Origin: Aeromonas allosaccharophila
GTDB taxonomy: Bacteria; Pseudomonadota; Gammaproteobacteria; Enterobacterales; Aeromonadaceae
Length of the DNA: 64,000 nt
Direction of reading: 5' to 3'
Assembly: GCF_000819685.1 (NCBI RefSeq)
Contig: NZ_CDBR01000053.1
Coordinates: forward strand, 62,001 to 126,000
Shown here in pieces: positions 19,427 through 26,933 of the stretch. The position numbers and the translations under genes are program-made. The notes beneath the pieces are model-generated. The model searched no databases. It worked only from the letters and a program-made list of their open reading frames with translations, and was not told the DNA's origin. How positions within the stretch are numbered: the first letter of the stretch is position 1; the number at the start of each line of letters is the position of its first letter.

Positions 19427-22400
19427 AACATGAATTGATCATGGTCGACGGCAACGAAGCTGCGGCCCGGGTGGCGTACCAGCTGAGCGAAGTGTGTGCC
19501 ATCTACCCCATTACCCCGAGCTCGACCATGGCCGAACTGGCCGATGCCTGGGCGGCGGAGGGGCAGACCAACCTTTGGGGCAACATTCCCACAGTGGTGG
19601 AGATGCAAAGCGAAGGGGGGGCGGCTGGCACGGTACACGGCGCCCTGCAGGCGGGGGCGCTCGCCACCACCTTCACCGCCAGTCAGGGGCTGATGCTGAT
19701 GCTGCCAAACATGTACAAGATCGCCGGTGAATTGACCTCGGCGGTGTTCCATGTGGCAGCCCGTTCGCTGGCGGCGCAGGGGCTGTCGATTTTTGGCGAC
19801 CATCAGGATGTGATGGCGGCGCGCAGCACCGGCTTTGCCATGCTTGCCTCCGGCTCGGTGCAGGAGGCGCAGGACCTGGCCTTGGTTGCCCACAGCGTCA
19901 CCCTGCAGTGCCGGGTGCCCTTTATCCACTTCTTCGACGGCTTTCGCACCTCCCACGAGGTGAACAAGATCACTGCCCTGCATCGGGATGAAATTCGCGC
20001 CCTTATCGACAACGACTGGGTGCGGGCTCACCGTGCGCGGGCGCTCAACCCGGATCATCCGGTGATGCGCGGCACAGCCCAGAACCCGGATACCTATTTC
20101 CAGTCCCGCGAGAGCGTTAACCCCTTCTACGAGGCGGTACCGGCGCGGGTGCAGCAGTGCATGGACAACCTCGGCGAGCTGACCGGCCGACACTACCGGC
20201 TGGTGGAGTATCACGGCGCGCCCGATGCCACCGATGTCATTGTGCTGATGGGCTCGGGGGCGGCTACCGCCCGCACCACTGTGGATTGGCTCAACCAACA
20301 GGATCGCAAGACCGGGGTCTTGGTTGTGCGCCTCTATCGCCCCTTCCCGGTACAGGCGCTGCTCGATGCGCTGCCCGCGAGCGTGCGTCGCATGGCGGTG
20401 CTGGATCGCACCAAGGAGCCGGGGGCGGGCGGCGAGCCGCTGCTGCTGGATGTGCAGAGCGCCCTTATCGACGGTTTGCAGCGCGGCCTTATCAAGCGGC
20501 TGCCCTGGCTCAGTGGTGGTCGCTATGGCCTCTCCTCCAAGGAGTTCACCCCCGCCATGTGTGCGGCCGTGTTCGAGGAGCTGGCATCCGATGCGCCGCG
20601 CCCGCGCTTTACCGTGGGGATTGTCGATGACGTGTCGGGGCTCAGTCTGGCCTGGCATCCCATCGGTGATCTGGAGCCCGCCAGCCGGGTGCGGGCGCTC
20701 TTCTTCGGTCTCGGTGCCGACGGCACGGTGGGTGCCAACAAGAACAGCATCAAGATCATCGGCGAGCTGGAGGGGTTCCACGCCCAGGGCTACTTTGTCT
20801 ACGACTCCAAGAAGTCGGGCTCGCGCACCGTCTCCCACCTGCGCTTTGGCCCCGAGCCCATCGACGCCCCCTGGCTTATCGAGCAGGCGAGCTTTATCGG
20901 CTGCCACCAGTGGGGCTTTGTTGAATCGGTCGATCTGCTGGAGCACGCCGCAGAAGGGGCGACCCTGCTGCTCAATGCCCCCTATGAGGCGGACAAGGTG
21001 TGGGGTCAGCTGCCCGAGCGACTGCGCGCCCGCATCCGCGCCCTCAATATCCAGCTCTACTGCATCGATGGGGATCGGGTGGCCGAGCAAAACGGCATGG
21101 GCAATCGCATCAACACCATTATGCAGACCTGCTTCTTCGCCCTGGCCGGAGTCTTGCCACGGGACGAGGCTATTGCGCTGATCAAGGAGAGCATCGAGAA
21201 GAGTTATGCCCGCAAGGGGCCCGAGGTGGTGGCGCGCAACTTCGCGGCGGTGGACGATACCCTGGCTCACCTCTGCAAGGTGGCGATCCCGGCCGGTGAC
21301 GAGCAGATCAGCGACTATCCGCTGCCATTGGCACCGGGGGGCAGCGAGTTTGTCCAGCGGGTCACTGGCGAGATGCTGGCGGGGCGCGGCGATCTGATCC
21401 CTGTCTCCATGCTGCCGGTGGATGGCACTTACCCCACGGCCACCAGCCGCTTCGAGAAGCGGGATATCGCCCGCGAGATCCCGATCTGGCATTCGGATAT
21501 CTGCATCCAGTGCGGCAACTGCGTCTTTGTCTGCCCCCACGCGGCGCTGCGGGCCAAGTTCTACCATCAGGACTGGCTGGCGACCGCCCCCGAGGCGGCC
21601 CAGTCGGTGCCCGTCACCGCCAAGGGCTTCCCCGATAGCCGCTACACCTTGCAGCTCTATCCGGAAGATTGCACCGGCTGCGGTCAGTGTGTGCAGGCCT
21701 GTCCGGTGCGGGCTGGGGCCGATGAGGAACACGAGGGCGAGCGCGCCATCACCATGATGGACAAGGCGCCCCATCTGGCTGGCCAGAAACAGGCGCTGCG
21801 CTGGTTCGAGAGCCTGCCCTGGCCTGCCCGCGAGCGGGTGGATTTCTCCACGGTGCGCGGTGCCCAGTTCCTCGAACCCCTGTTCGAGTTCTCCGGCGCC
21901 TGCGCCGGTTGTGGCGAGACTCCCTATCTCAAGCTGCTGACCCAGCTGTTTGGCGATCGCATGCTGGTGGCCAACGCCACCGGTTGCTCCTCCATCTACG
22001 GCGGCAACCTGCCGACCACGCCGTGGGCCAAGAACGCGGAAGGGAAGGGGCCGGCCTGGTCCAACTCCCTGTTTGAGGACAACGCCGAGTTCGGCTTTGG
22101 TTTTCGTCTCACCGCCGATCAGCATCACGGTCAGGCGGTGGCGGCCTTGCAGGCGATGAAGGGGGAGCTGGGCGCAGAGCTGGTCGATACCCTGATTAGC
22201 GCCCCGCAGCGGCTGGAGTCGGAGATCCGCGCCCAGCGCACCCGGGTGGCACAAGTGCGCGAGCGGCTGGAGGAGGTGAAGTCCGGCAAGGCCCGCGAGC
22301 TGCTCTCCTTGATTGATCAACTGGTGCGCCGCTCGGTCTGGATCATCGGCGGCGATGGCTGGGCTTATGACATCGGCTCATCGGGGCTCGATCATGTGCT

Positions 22401-22998
22401 CGCCTCCGGGCGCGATGTGAACGTGCTGGTGATGGATACCGAGGTCTACTCCAACACTGGCGGCCAGATGTCGAAATCGACCCCGCTCGGTGCCGTCGCC
22501 AAATTCGCGGCGGGAGGCAAGACGCTGGCCAAGAAGGATGTGGCGCTGCAAGCCATCTCCTACGGCAACGTTTATGTTGCCCGCATCGCCTTTGGTGCCA
22601 ACCCGCAGCAGGCGCTGCAGGCCTTGCGTGAGGCGGAGGCCTATCCGGGCCCGTCGCTGATCATCGCCTACAGCCACTGCATCGCCCACGGCATCGATAT
22701 GGAGTTTGGTTTGACTCAACAAAAACGGGCCGTGGCTTCCGGTCACTGGCCGCTGATGCGCTACAACCCGGTATTACGCAGATCGGGGCAGAACCCCTTC
22801 AGTCTCGACAGCCTGCGCCCCTCCATCCCCCTCGCTGAATACCGGCAGGAGGAGACCCGTTATCGGGTATTGGCCCAGAGCCATCCGGAGGAGGCCGAAC
22901 GGCTGATGCAGGTGGCGCAACAAGTGGCGTGGCAGAAGTGGGCCACCTACGAGGAGATGGCCACCCGCGAAGCCAGCCATTTCCATCCGCCGGTGTGA
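19423..22998 (+). CDS. nifJ: Pyruvate:ferredoxin (flavodoxin) oxidoreductase
   Basis: 1191 residues, full length for the single-chain bacterial enzyme (about 1170). In order: pyruvate-binding domain I with YPITPSSTMAELAD, domain II, the gamma-like domain with GLGADGTVGANKNSIKI, two [4Fe-4S] sites (CIQCGNCVFVCPHAA near 693, CTGCGQCVQACPVRAG near 749), CAGCGETPYLKL near 827, and the thiamine-diphosphate motif GGDGWAYDIGSSGLDH near 976. It converts pyruvate and CoA to acetyl-CoA and CO2, passing electrons to flavodoxin or ferredoxin. It is translationally coupled to the GltD-like gene. The ATG at 19423 follows GGAGGAG. Confidence 0.96.
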   Translation: MKHELIMVDGNEAAARVAYQLSEVCAIYPITPSSTMAELADAWAAEGQTNLWGNIPTVVEMQSEGGAAGTVHGALQAGALATTFTASQGLMLMLPNMYKIAGELTSAVFHVAARSLAAQGLSIFGDHQDVMAARSTGFAMLASGSVQEAQDLALVAHSVTLQCRVPFIHFFDGFRTSHEVNKITALHRDEIRALIDNDWVRAHRARALNPDHPVMRGTAQNPDTYFQSRESVNPFYEAVPARVQQCMDNLGELTGRHYRLVEYHGAPDATDVIVLMGSGAATARTTVDWLNQQDRKTGVLVVRLYRPFPVQALLDALPASVRRMAVLDRTKEPGAGGEPLLLDVQSALIDGLQRGLIKRLPWLSGGRYGLSSKEFTPAMCAAVFEELASDAPRPRFTVGIVDDVSGLSLAWHPIGDLEPASRVRALFFGLGADGTVGANKNSIKIIGELEGFHAQGYFVYDSKKSGSRTVSHLRFGPEPIDAPWLIEQASFIGCHQWGFVESVDLLEHAAEGATLLLNAPYEADKVWGQLPERLRARIRALNIQLYCIDGDRVAEQNGMGNRINTIMQTCFFALAGVLPRDEAIALIKESIEKSYARKGPEVVARNFAAVDDTLAHLCKVAIPAGDEQISDYPLPLAPGGSEFVQRVTGEMLAGRGDLIPVSMLPVDGTYPTATSRFEKRDIAREIPIWHSDICIQCGNCVFVCPHAALRAKFYHQDWLATAPEAAQSVPVTAKGFPDSRYTLQLYPEDCTGCGQCVQACPVRAGADEEHEGERAITMMDKAPHLAGQKQALRWFESLPWPARERVDFSTVRGAQFLEPLFEFSGACAGCGETPYLKLLTQLFGDRMLVANATGCSSIYGGNLPTTPWAKNAEGKGPAWSNSLFEDNAEFGFGFRLTADQHHGQAVAALQAMKGELGAELVDTLISAPQRLESEIRAQRTRVAQVRERLEEVKSGKARELLSLIDQLVRRSVWIIGGDGWAYDIGSSGLDHVLASGRDVNVLVMDTEVYSNTGGQMSKSTPLGAVAKFAAGGKTLAKKDVALQAISYGNVYVARIAFGANPQQALQALREAEAYPGPSLIIAYSHCIAHGIDMEFGLTQQKRAVASGHWPLMRYNPVLRRSGQNPFSLDSLRPSIPLAEYRQEETRYRVLAQSHPEEAERLMQVAQQVAWQKWATYEEMATREASHFHPPV

Positions 22999-23022
22999 TG
23001 GTGAAGTGAGTGAAATATAACC

Positions 23023-23046
23023 AAGCGGGCCATTGGCCCGCTTTTT
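23023..23046 (+). terminator. Intrinsic terminator of the nifJ operon
   Basis: AAGCGGGCC and GGCCCGCTT around ATT, followed by TTT, 25 bases past the nifJ stop. Confidence 0.88.
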
Positions 23047-23123
23047 ATTAGCAGGTCATGGATGCCTATTTCTGCAATCTGATCACCATCATAATATGTG
23101 TAGTGAAGAAAGGTGTTGATATG

Positions 23124-23153
23124 TTGGAAGAAGCTGGGCAGGATACTTTTAAT
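23124..23153 (+). promoter_or_regulatory. Candidate promoter of the AT-rich orphan gene
   Basis: TTGGAA (23124-23129), 18-base spacer, TTTAAT (23148-23153). The start would fall about 45 bases before the ATG. Confidence 0.45.
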
Positions 23154-23204
23154 AAAATCTAATGGCTTTGTTTTATGTAATTAAAGACTGGAAAAGAGGT
23201 TGGT

Positions 23205-23804
23205 ATGCAAAACACTTATACGCTATATGTTGCGACTGCTGCATTAGCCGCAGCATGGCTTACTGCTGCGTTTGCTTTTTTCTCTCAATTAAACTCCAAG
23301 CATTCAAAAATATCTAATTTTCGACAGGATTGGATAAACAATTTACGCTCTGAAGTTTCTAATTTTATTAGCAACTTTAATAAATGTGTATTTCTTCAGA
23401 AAAAAAGAGACAGAAGCAGAGCTCAGAATGAGGAAGCCATGAGAAAGGAGTTAGATCAGCAGTTTTACGATACGTATGGATTGTTGTTGCAGAATAAAAT
23501 TATGATTCATTTAAGACTTAACAAGAATGACTCTGACAAAAGATTGAAAAAGTTGAATTGCGAATTGTTAAAGTCACTGGATGACGCTGTGTTAGCGTTG
23601 AACGAAAATAGATGTCCGAATCATGATGCCATGAATGATAAAATAATTAACCCTGCTGGAGATATATTGAAATTGGAGTGGTGTAGAGTTAAGAGGGGTG
23701 AGATTGGATTTATTGTCACATATATTATGTGTTCTTTGATTTTAATCTTAGGTGTTGTTGGTTTGGCCGCAATTTACCGAACGTTACCTCAAGTACTTTA
23801 TTGA
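23205..23804 (+). CDS. AT-rich orphan two-helix membrane protein, unknown function
   Basis: 199 residues. A hydrophobic segment at about 7-28 (TAALAAAWLTAAFAFF) is followed by a polar, lysine-rich helical middle beginning SKISNFRQDWINNLRSEVSN, with a predicted coiled-coil character, and a second membrane segment at about 169-190. That makes a likely hairpin anchored at both ends with the middle in the cytoplasm. AGAGG stands 5 bases before the ATG. Codon use is strikingly AT-rich (AAA, AAT, TTA, ATT) unlike both flanking genes. I do not recognise a named family; small two-helix proteins with an FRQ-W-I-LR start are common singletons in variable spots. Horizontal acquisition is inferred; no mobile gene accompanies it. 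Confidence 0.75.
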   Translation: MQNTYTLYVATAALAAAWLTAAFAFFSQLNSKHSKISNFRQDWINNLRSEVSNFISNFNKCVFLQKKRDRSRAQNEEAMRKELDQQFYDTYGLLLQNKIMIHLRLNKNDSDKRLKKLNCELLKSLDDAVLALNENRCPNHDAMNDKIINPAGDILKLEWCRVKRGEIGFIVTYIMCSLILILGVVGLAAIYRTLPQVLY

Positions 23805-23824
23805 AAGCATTAGGACCGTTTTCA

Positions 23825-23848
23825 TTCAACCTCTAATGGGAGGTTGAA
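23825..23848 (+). terminator. Perfect hairpin behind the AT-rich gene
   Basis: TTCAACCTC and GAGGTTGAA enclose TAATGG, 20 bases past the stop. There is no T tract, so it is either an atypical terminator or a boundary sequence of the insertion. Confidence 0.45.
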
Positions 23849-23957
23849 CAACGAAGTAAAAGTAGGCACTGGCTTTTTAAGTTCAGTAGAGAGGCTTCCC
23901 TTTTATACTGTGGCAGGTAAGCTGCGGGGCACATAGCGTCAAGCAGGAGAAGGGACG

Positions 23958-24776
23958 ATGACAGAGCAAGATATCGCCGGGACGATCGGCATTCTGGGGG
24001 CGGGATGGCTGGGGCTGCCGCTGGCGCGGGCCCTGCTGGCGGCAGGCAAGCAGGTGGCGGTGACGGTCAGCAGCGCCGAGAAGGCGGCCCGTCTGCAGGG
24101 GGAGGGGATCGATGCCCATCCGCTGACGATTTCTGCCCATATGTCGGATGCATGGCCCATCCCCTGCGAATCGCTGGTTATCTGCGTACCGCCCAGCAAG
24201 ACCGATGACTATCCGCAGGCGGTGGCAAAGGCCTGCGCGTTGGCCAAAGCGAGCGGCACCCGGCGGGGGCTGTTTGTCAGCGCCACCTCGGTATGGGGGG
24301 CGGGGCAGCAGGAGGGGGAAGAACCCCAACCCCGCCATGCCCGTGGCGAGCGGATGCTGGCAGCGGAGCAGGCGGTGCTGGCGGCCGGTTTCGAGGCAGT
24401 GATGATAGTGCGCCCCTCCGGCCTTTATGGCCCGGATCGCCATCCCGGCCGTTTTCTGGCGGGCAAGACGCTGGATGGCGGCGCCCAGTCGGTCAATCTG
24501 GTCCATCTGGACGATGTGGTGGCGGCTTGCATGCTGCTGCTGGAACGGGGCAAGGACGGGGATGTTTTCAACCTGAGCGCGCCTGTGCATCCGCGCCGCG
24601 AGCAGTTTTACCCCTTTGCGGCGCGCCAGCAGGGGCTGCCCGCGCCGGTCTTTATCGAGCCTGCCGGTGAATTTCAGCCCATCGACGGTCAGCTGATTTG
24701 CCAGCAGATGGGATTCAACTATCGCTGGCCCGATCCGGCCCACTGGTTTGCCGAGCTCGCCGCCTCGGGCAATTGA
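23958..24776 (+). CDS. NAD(P)-binding SDR-like protein, YeeZ type
   Basis: 272 residues. The Rossmann motif GILGAGWLGLPLA at the N-terminus, LVICVPPSKTDDYP, then SATSVWGAGQQEGEE and VRPSGLYGPDRHP match the YeeZ group of extended short-chain dehydrogenase/epimerase proteins (E. coli YeeZ has 274 residues). The SxYGP-type tyrosine region suggests a retained nucleotide-sugar-like fold, but no reaction has been assigned. AAGGGACG precedes the ATG. It may be co-transcribed with yciA 59 bases downstream. Confidence 0.85.
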   Translation: MTEQDIAGTIGILGAGWLGLPLARALLAAGKQVAVTVSSAEKAARLQGEGIDAHPLTISAHMSDAWPIPCESLVICVPPSKTDDYPQAVAKACALAKASGTRRGLFVSATSVWGAGQQEGEEPQPRHARGERMLAAEQAVLAAGFEAVMIVRPSGLYGPDRHPGRFLAGKTLDGGAQSVNLVHLDDVVAACMLLLERGKDGDVFNLSAPVHPRREQFYPFAARQQGLPAPVFIEPAGEFQPIDGQLICQQMGFNYRWPDPAHWFAELAASGN

Positions 24777-24835
24777 GGTTTGCCAAGGGGGTGATCGCCC
24801 CCTATCATGCCGCCATCCATGAGAGAGAGGCGGTA

Positions 24836-25240
24836 ATGATGGTAGATACAAAACGTCACCCCGATGGGGAGTTGTTGCTGAGAACCCTGGCAATGCCAGC
24901 CGATACCAACCCCAATGGCGACATCTTTGGTGGCTGGATCATGTCCCAGATGGATATAGGTGGGGGCATTATGGCCAAGGAGCTGGCAAAAGGACGTATT
25001 TGTACCGTATCCGTCGAAGGCATGACCTTTCACAGTCCGGTCAAGGTGGGTGATGTGGTCTGCTGCTACGGCCGCTGCATGAAGATCGGCCGCAGCTCCA
25101 TGAAGCTCAAGCTGGAAGTGTGGGTCAAGCCGGTACTGCGGGAAAACGACGCCCAGCGTTACTGTGTGACTGAGGGGATCTTCACCTATGTCGCCATCGA
25201 CGAACAGGGCAAATCCCGCCCGGTTCCGGTGAGTGCCTGA
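24836..25240 (+). CDS. yciA: Acyl-CoA thioesterase YciA
   Basis: 134 residues with the single hot-dog fold signature: LRTLAMPADTNPNGDIFGGW with the catalytic Asp in GDIFGGW, MDIGGGIMAK, and SVEGMTFHSPVKVGDVV. E. coli YciA is 132 residues. It hydrolyses a broad range of acyl-CoAs in the cytoplasm. Two tandem ATG codons (24836 and 24839) follow GAGAGAGG; the first is used here. It ends one base from the convergent small gene. Confidence 0.94.
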   Translation: MMVDTKRHPDGELLLRTLAMPADTNPNGDIFGGWIMSQMDIGGGIMAKELAKGRICTVSVEGMTFHSPVKVGDVVCCYGRCMKIGRSSMKLKLEVWVKPVLRENDAQRYCVTEGIFTYVAIDEQGKSRPVPVSA

Positions 25241-25465
25241 TTAAATCAGCCGGGCATTGATGATGGATATTTCCTGCTCAAGCCCGGTTTTTTGCCGTAT
25301 CATGCGTTCCAGCATCTCTTCCGAGCCCACATATTGCAGGGTGTCGAACAGGCAGAGATCGCATTGAGGATCCCGTCTTATCTGATAGACGGTGGACAGC
25401 TCCACTTGATGACAATTTCCTTGTTGATCATAAAACGTCACGTTGTACCGAAGTTCTTTCGCCAT
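25241..25465 (-). CDS. Small conserved-looking protein of unknown function
   Basis: 74 residues, MAKELRYNVTFYDQQGNCHQ then VELSTVYQIRRDPQCDLCLF, predicted beta-rich start and a charged helical C-terminus (SEEMLERMIRQKTGLEQE). GAAGGACGC precedes the ATG at moderate distance. There is no signal peptide or membrane segment; two cysteines in DPQCDLC could bind metal, though a single CxxC pair is weak evidence. It is packed exactly against the yciA stop and divergent from the EEP gene. I cannot name a family. Confidence 0.6.
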   Translation of the reverse strand: MAKELRYNVTFYDQQGNCHQVELSTVYQIRRDPQCDLCLFDTLQYVGSEEMLERMIRQKTGLEQEISIINARLI

Positions 25466-25572
25466 GAGACAGCGTCCTTCTGGTTGGGTGGAACAGGGAC
25501 TATCAGCTTAGTCGGCGTGGATGACGTTTGTGATGGTCGCAACAAAAAGCAAAGGCGGGCGGTTGTTAGCCA

Positions 25573-26418
25573 ATGAAAAATAGTTATCGCATTCTTGGCA
25601 CCTCCCTGCTGACCTTGGGGTTGGTAGGTTGTTTTGAGGTGCCGGATCAGAACCATCTGGTCACAGCTCAAGGGATTGTGCCGGGACTCGACTGCCAGCG
25701 TCCGCCGCTGGTAGCGTTGGCGACCACGGCGCTGCCCCGTGAATTCGGGGTGACGGTGTGGAATCTCTACAAGGGCCAGCGCAAGAACTGGCGTGAAGGG
25801 ATGGACAGTTACGCCAAGGGGCAGGATCTGGTGCTGCTGCAAGAGTCGGCCACCCGTCCCGATATGCTCGACTGGCTGCGCGCCGGTGATTTCCAGTGGC
25901 AACAGCTGCAAGCCTTCACCCAGGGCGGCGTGTCGTTCGGGGTGATGACGGTGGCCAAGACCCCGCAGGCGTTCGTCTGTGGCGTGCGCTCCCCCGAGCC
26001 CTTGCTGCGCATCCCCAAATCCGGGCTGGTGAGCCTCTATCCGCTGCAGGGCGATCCTGACGGCGTCATGGTCATCAATATCCATGCGGTCAATTTCGAG
26101 CTGGGGATGGCTACCTTCCGCGAGCAGCTCAACGATCTGACTTCCTTGGTGCGTCGTCATCAGGGGCCGGTGATCCTGGCCGGTGATTTCAACACCTGGA
26201 GTGACAAACGTCAGTTCTGGCTGAACAAGCTGGTGGACGAGCTGGGTCTGCAAGAGGCCGTGCCGGTGCCTGACTTGCGTCGCACCGCCTTCGGTCGTCC
26301 GCTGGATCACCTCTACTACCGCAATCTGGACCTGATTGAGGTGAGTTCACCGGCGACCGATTCCTCAGATCACAACCCCATCATCGCGCGCTTTGCTGCC
26401 CAGTCTGTGACTCCCTGA
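25573..26418 (+). CDS. Endonuclease/exonuclease/phosphatase-family lipoprotein
   Basis: 281 residues. The signal peptide ends in a lipobox, LVGC (C20), so it is probably a lipoprotein facing the periplasm. EEP catalytic landmarks are present: VWNLYKG (Asn), LLQESA (metal-binding Glu), GDFNTW (Asp and Asn), LDHLYYR and SDHNPI (final Asp-His). It resembles YafD-like proteins of Vibrio. Substrate may be a phosphodiester or phospholipid; unknown. The last seven codons and stop are duplicated in tandem just past the stop. Confidence 0.85.
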   Translation: MKNSYRILGTSLLTLGLVGCFEVPDQNHLVTAQGIVPGLDCQRPPLVALATTALPREFGVTVWNLYKGQRKNWREGMDSYAKGQDLVLLQESATRPDMLDWLRAGDFQWQQLQAFTQGGVSFGVMTVAKTPQAFVCGVRSPEPLLRIPKSGLVSLYPLQGDPDGVMVINIHAVNFELGMATFREQLNDLTSLVRRHQGPVILAGDFNTWSDKRQFWLNKLVDELGLQEAVPVPDLRRTAFGRPLDHLYYRNLDLIEVSSPATDSSDHNPIIARFAAQSVTP

Positions 26419-26440
26419 CCCCAGTCTGTGACTTCCTGAC
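26399..26440 (+). repeat. 21-bp tandem duplication over the EEP stop codon
   Basis: Two adjacent 21-base units (26399-26419 and 26420-26440) differ by one base. The second repeats the last codons and the TGA in the same frame, so the original reading end was probably one unit further on or the copy is neutral. Confidence 0.8.
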
Positions 26441-26465
26441 AAGGGATGGTGCAATTTCCGCTCAT

Positions 26466-26500
26466 AAAAAAATCCGGCGCCTGATGGCGCCGGATTTTTT
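26466..26500. terminator. Bidirectional terminator between the EEP gene and grxA
   Basis: ATCCGGCGCC and GGCGCCGGAT around TGAT, flanked by A7 and T6 tracts. Confidence 0.92.
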
Positions 26501-26542
26501 AAATGCTCTGGCGGTCAACCCGCTAGGGATGACCCGCAGGAA

Positions 26543-26806
26543 TTACTGGTAGAGACCCAGATTCGCTTTGGCGTAGGCTTCGAAATCGGTGCAGCCACCG
26601 ATGTGCTGCTCATCCAGGAAGATCTGCGGCACGGTATTGACCGGCTTGCCGGCGCTCTTGGCCAGATCTTCTTTGGTGATCCCTTCGGCATGGATATCCA
26701 CGTAGCGGAATTTGAAGTCATCGCGCTGTTCGGTCAGCTGCTCGGCGATCTGTACGGCACGGACACAGTAGGGGCAACCCGGGCGACCAAAAATCACTGC
26801 AAACAT
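26543..26806 (-). CDS. grxA: Glutaredoxin 1
   Basis: 87 residues. CPYC active site at 11-14, AEGITKEDL, the cis-proline TVPQIF and GGCTDFEAY near the GSH-binding site. The pattern is that of E. coli GrxA (85 residues) rather than GrxC. It reduces ribonucleotide reductase and protein-glutathione disulfides in the cytoplasm. The Cys in GGCTDF replaces the usual Tyr. Monocistronic; AGAGAAAAT precedes the ATG. No OxyR site was recognised in the short upstream region. Confidence 0.94.
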   Translation of the reverse strand: MFAVIFGRPGCPYCVRAVQIAEQLTEQRDDFKFRYVDIHAEGITKEDLAKSAGKPVNTVPQIFLDEQHIGGCTDFEAYAKANLGLYQ

Positions 26807-26933
26807 ATTTTCTCTCCGTTTTTTAAGCCGTTTATGTATGGCCGTTGATATGAGGCAGGCAACAGCATAGCCCTGCCTCGTGGCGACTTGAAGCCGAAAT
26901 TATCGATACCGTGATTCGAGTGGGCCTATTGGC

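Noticed and set aside
19387..22320. A 977-codon open frame antisense to nifJ
   Set aside because: A by-product of GC-rich codon use; its translation is low-complexity in Gly, Arg and His, and nifJ on the other strand is certain. The same holds for long antisense frames over asnS, the chitobiase gene and pgm.
23825..23848. Integron attC site at the AT-rich gene
   Set aside because: The hairpin lacks the paired core and inverse-core heptamers of attC and no integrase is present.
23883..24893. 336-codon minus-strand frame over the yeeZ-like gene
   Set aside because: Pro/Arg/His-rich shadow of a well-supported gene.
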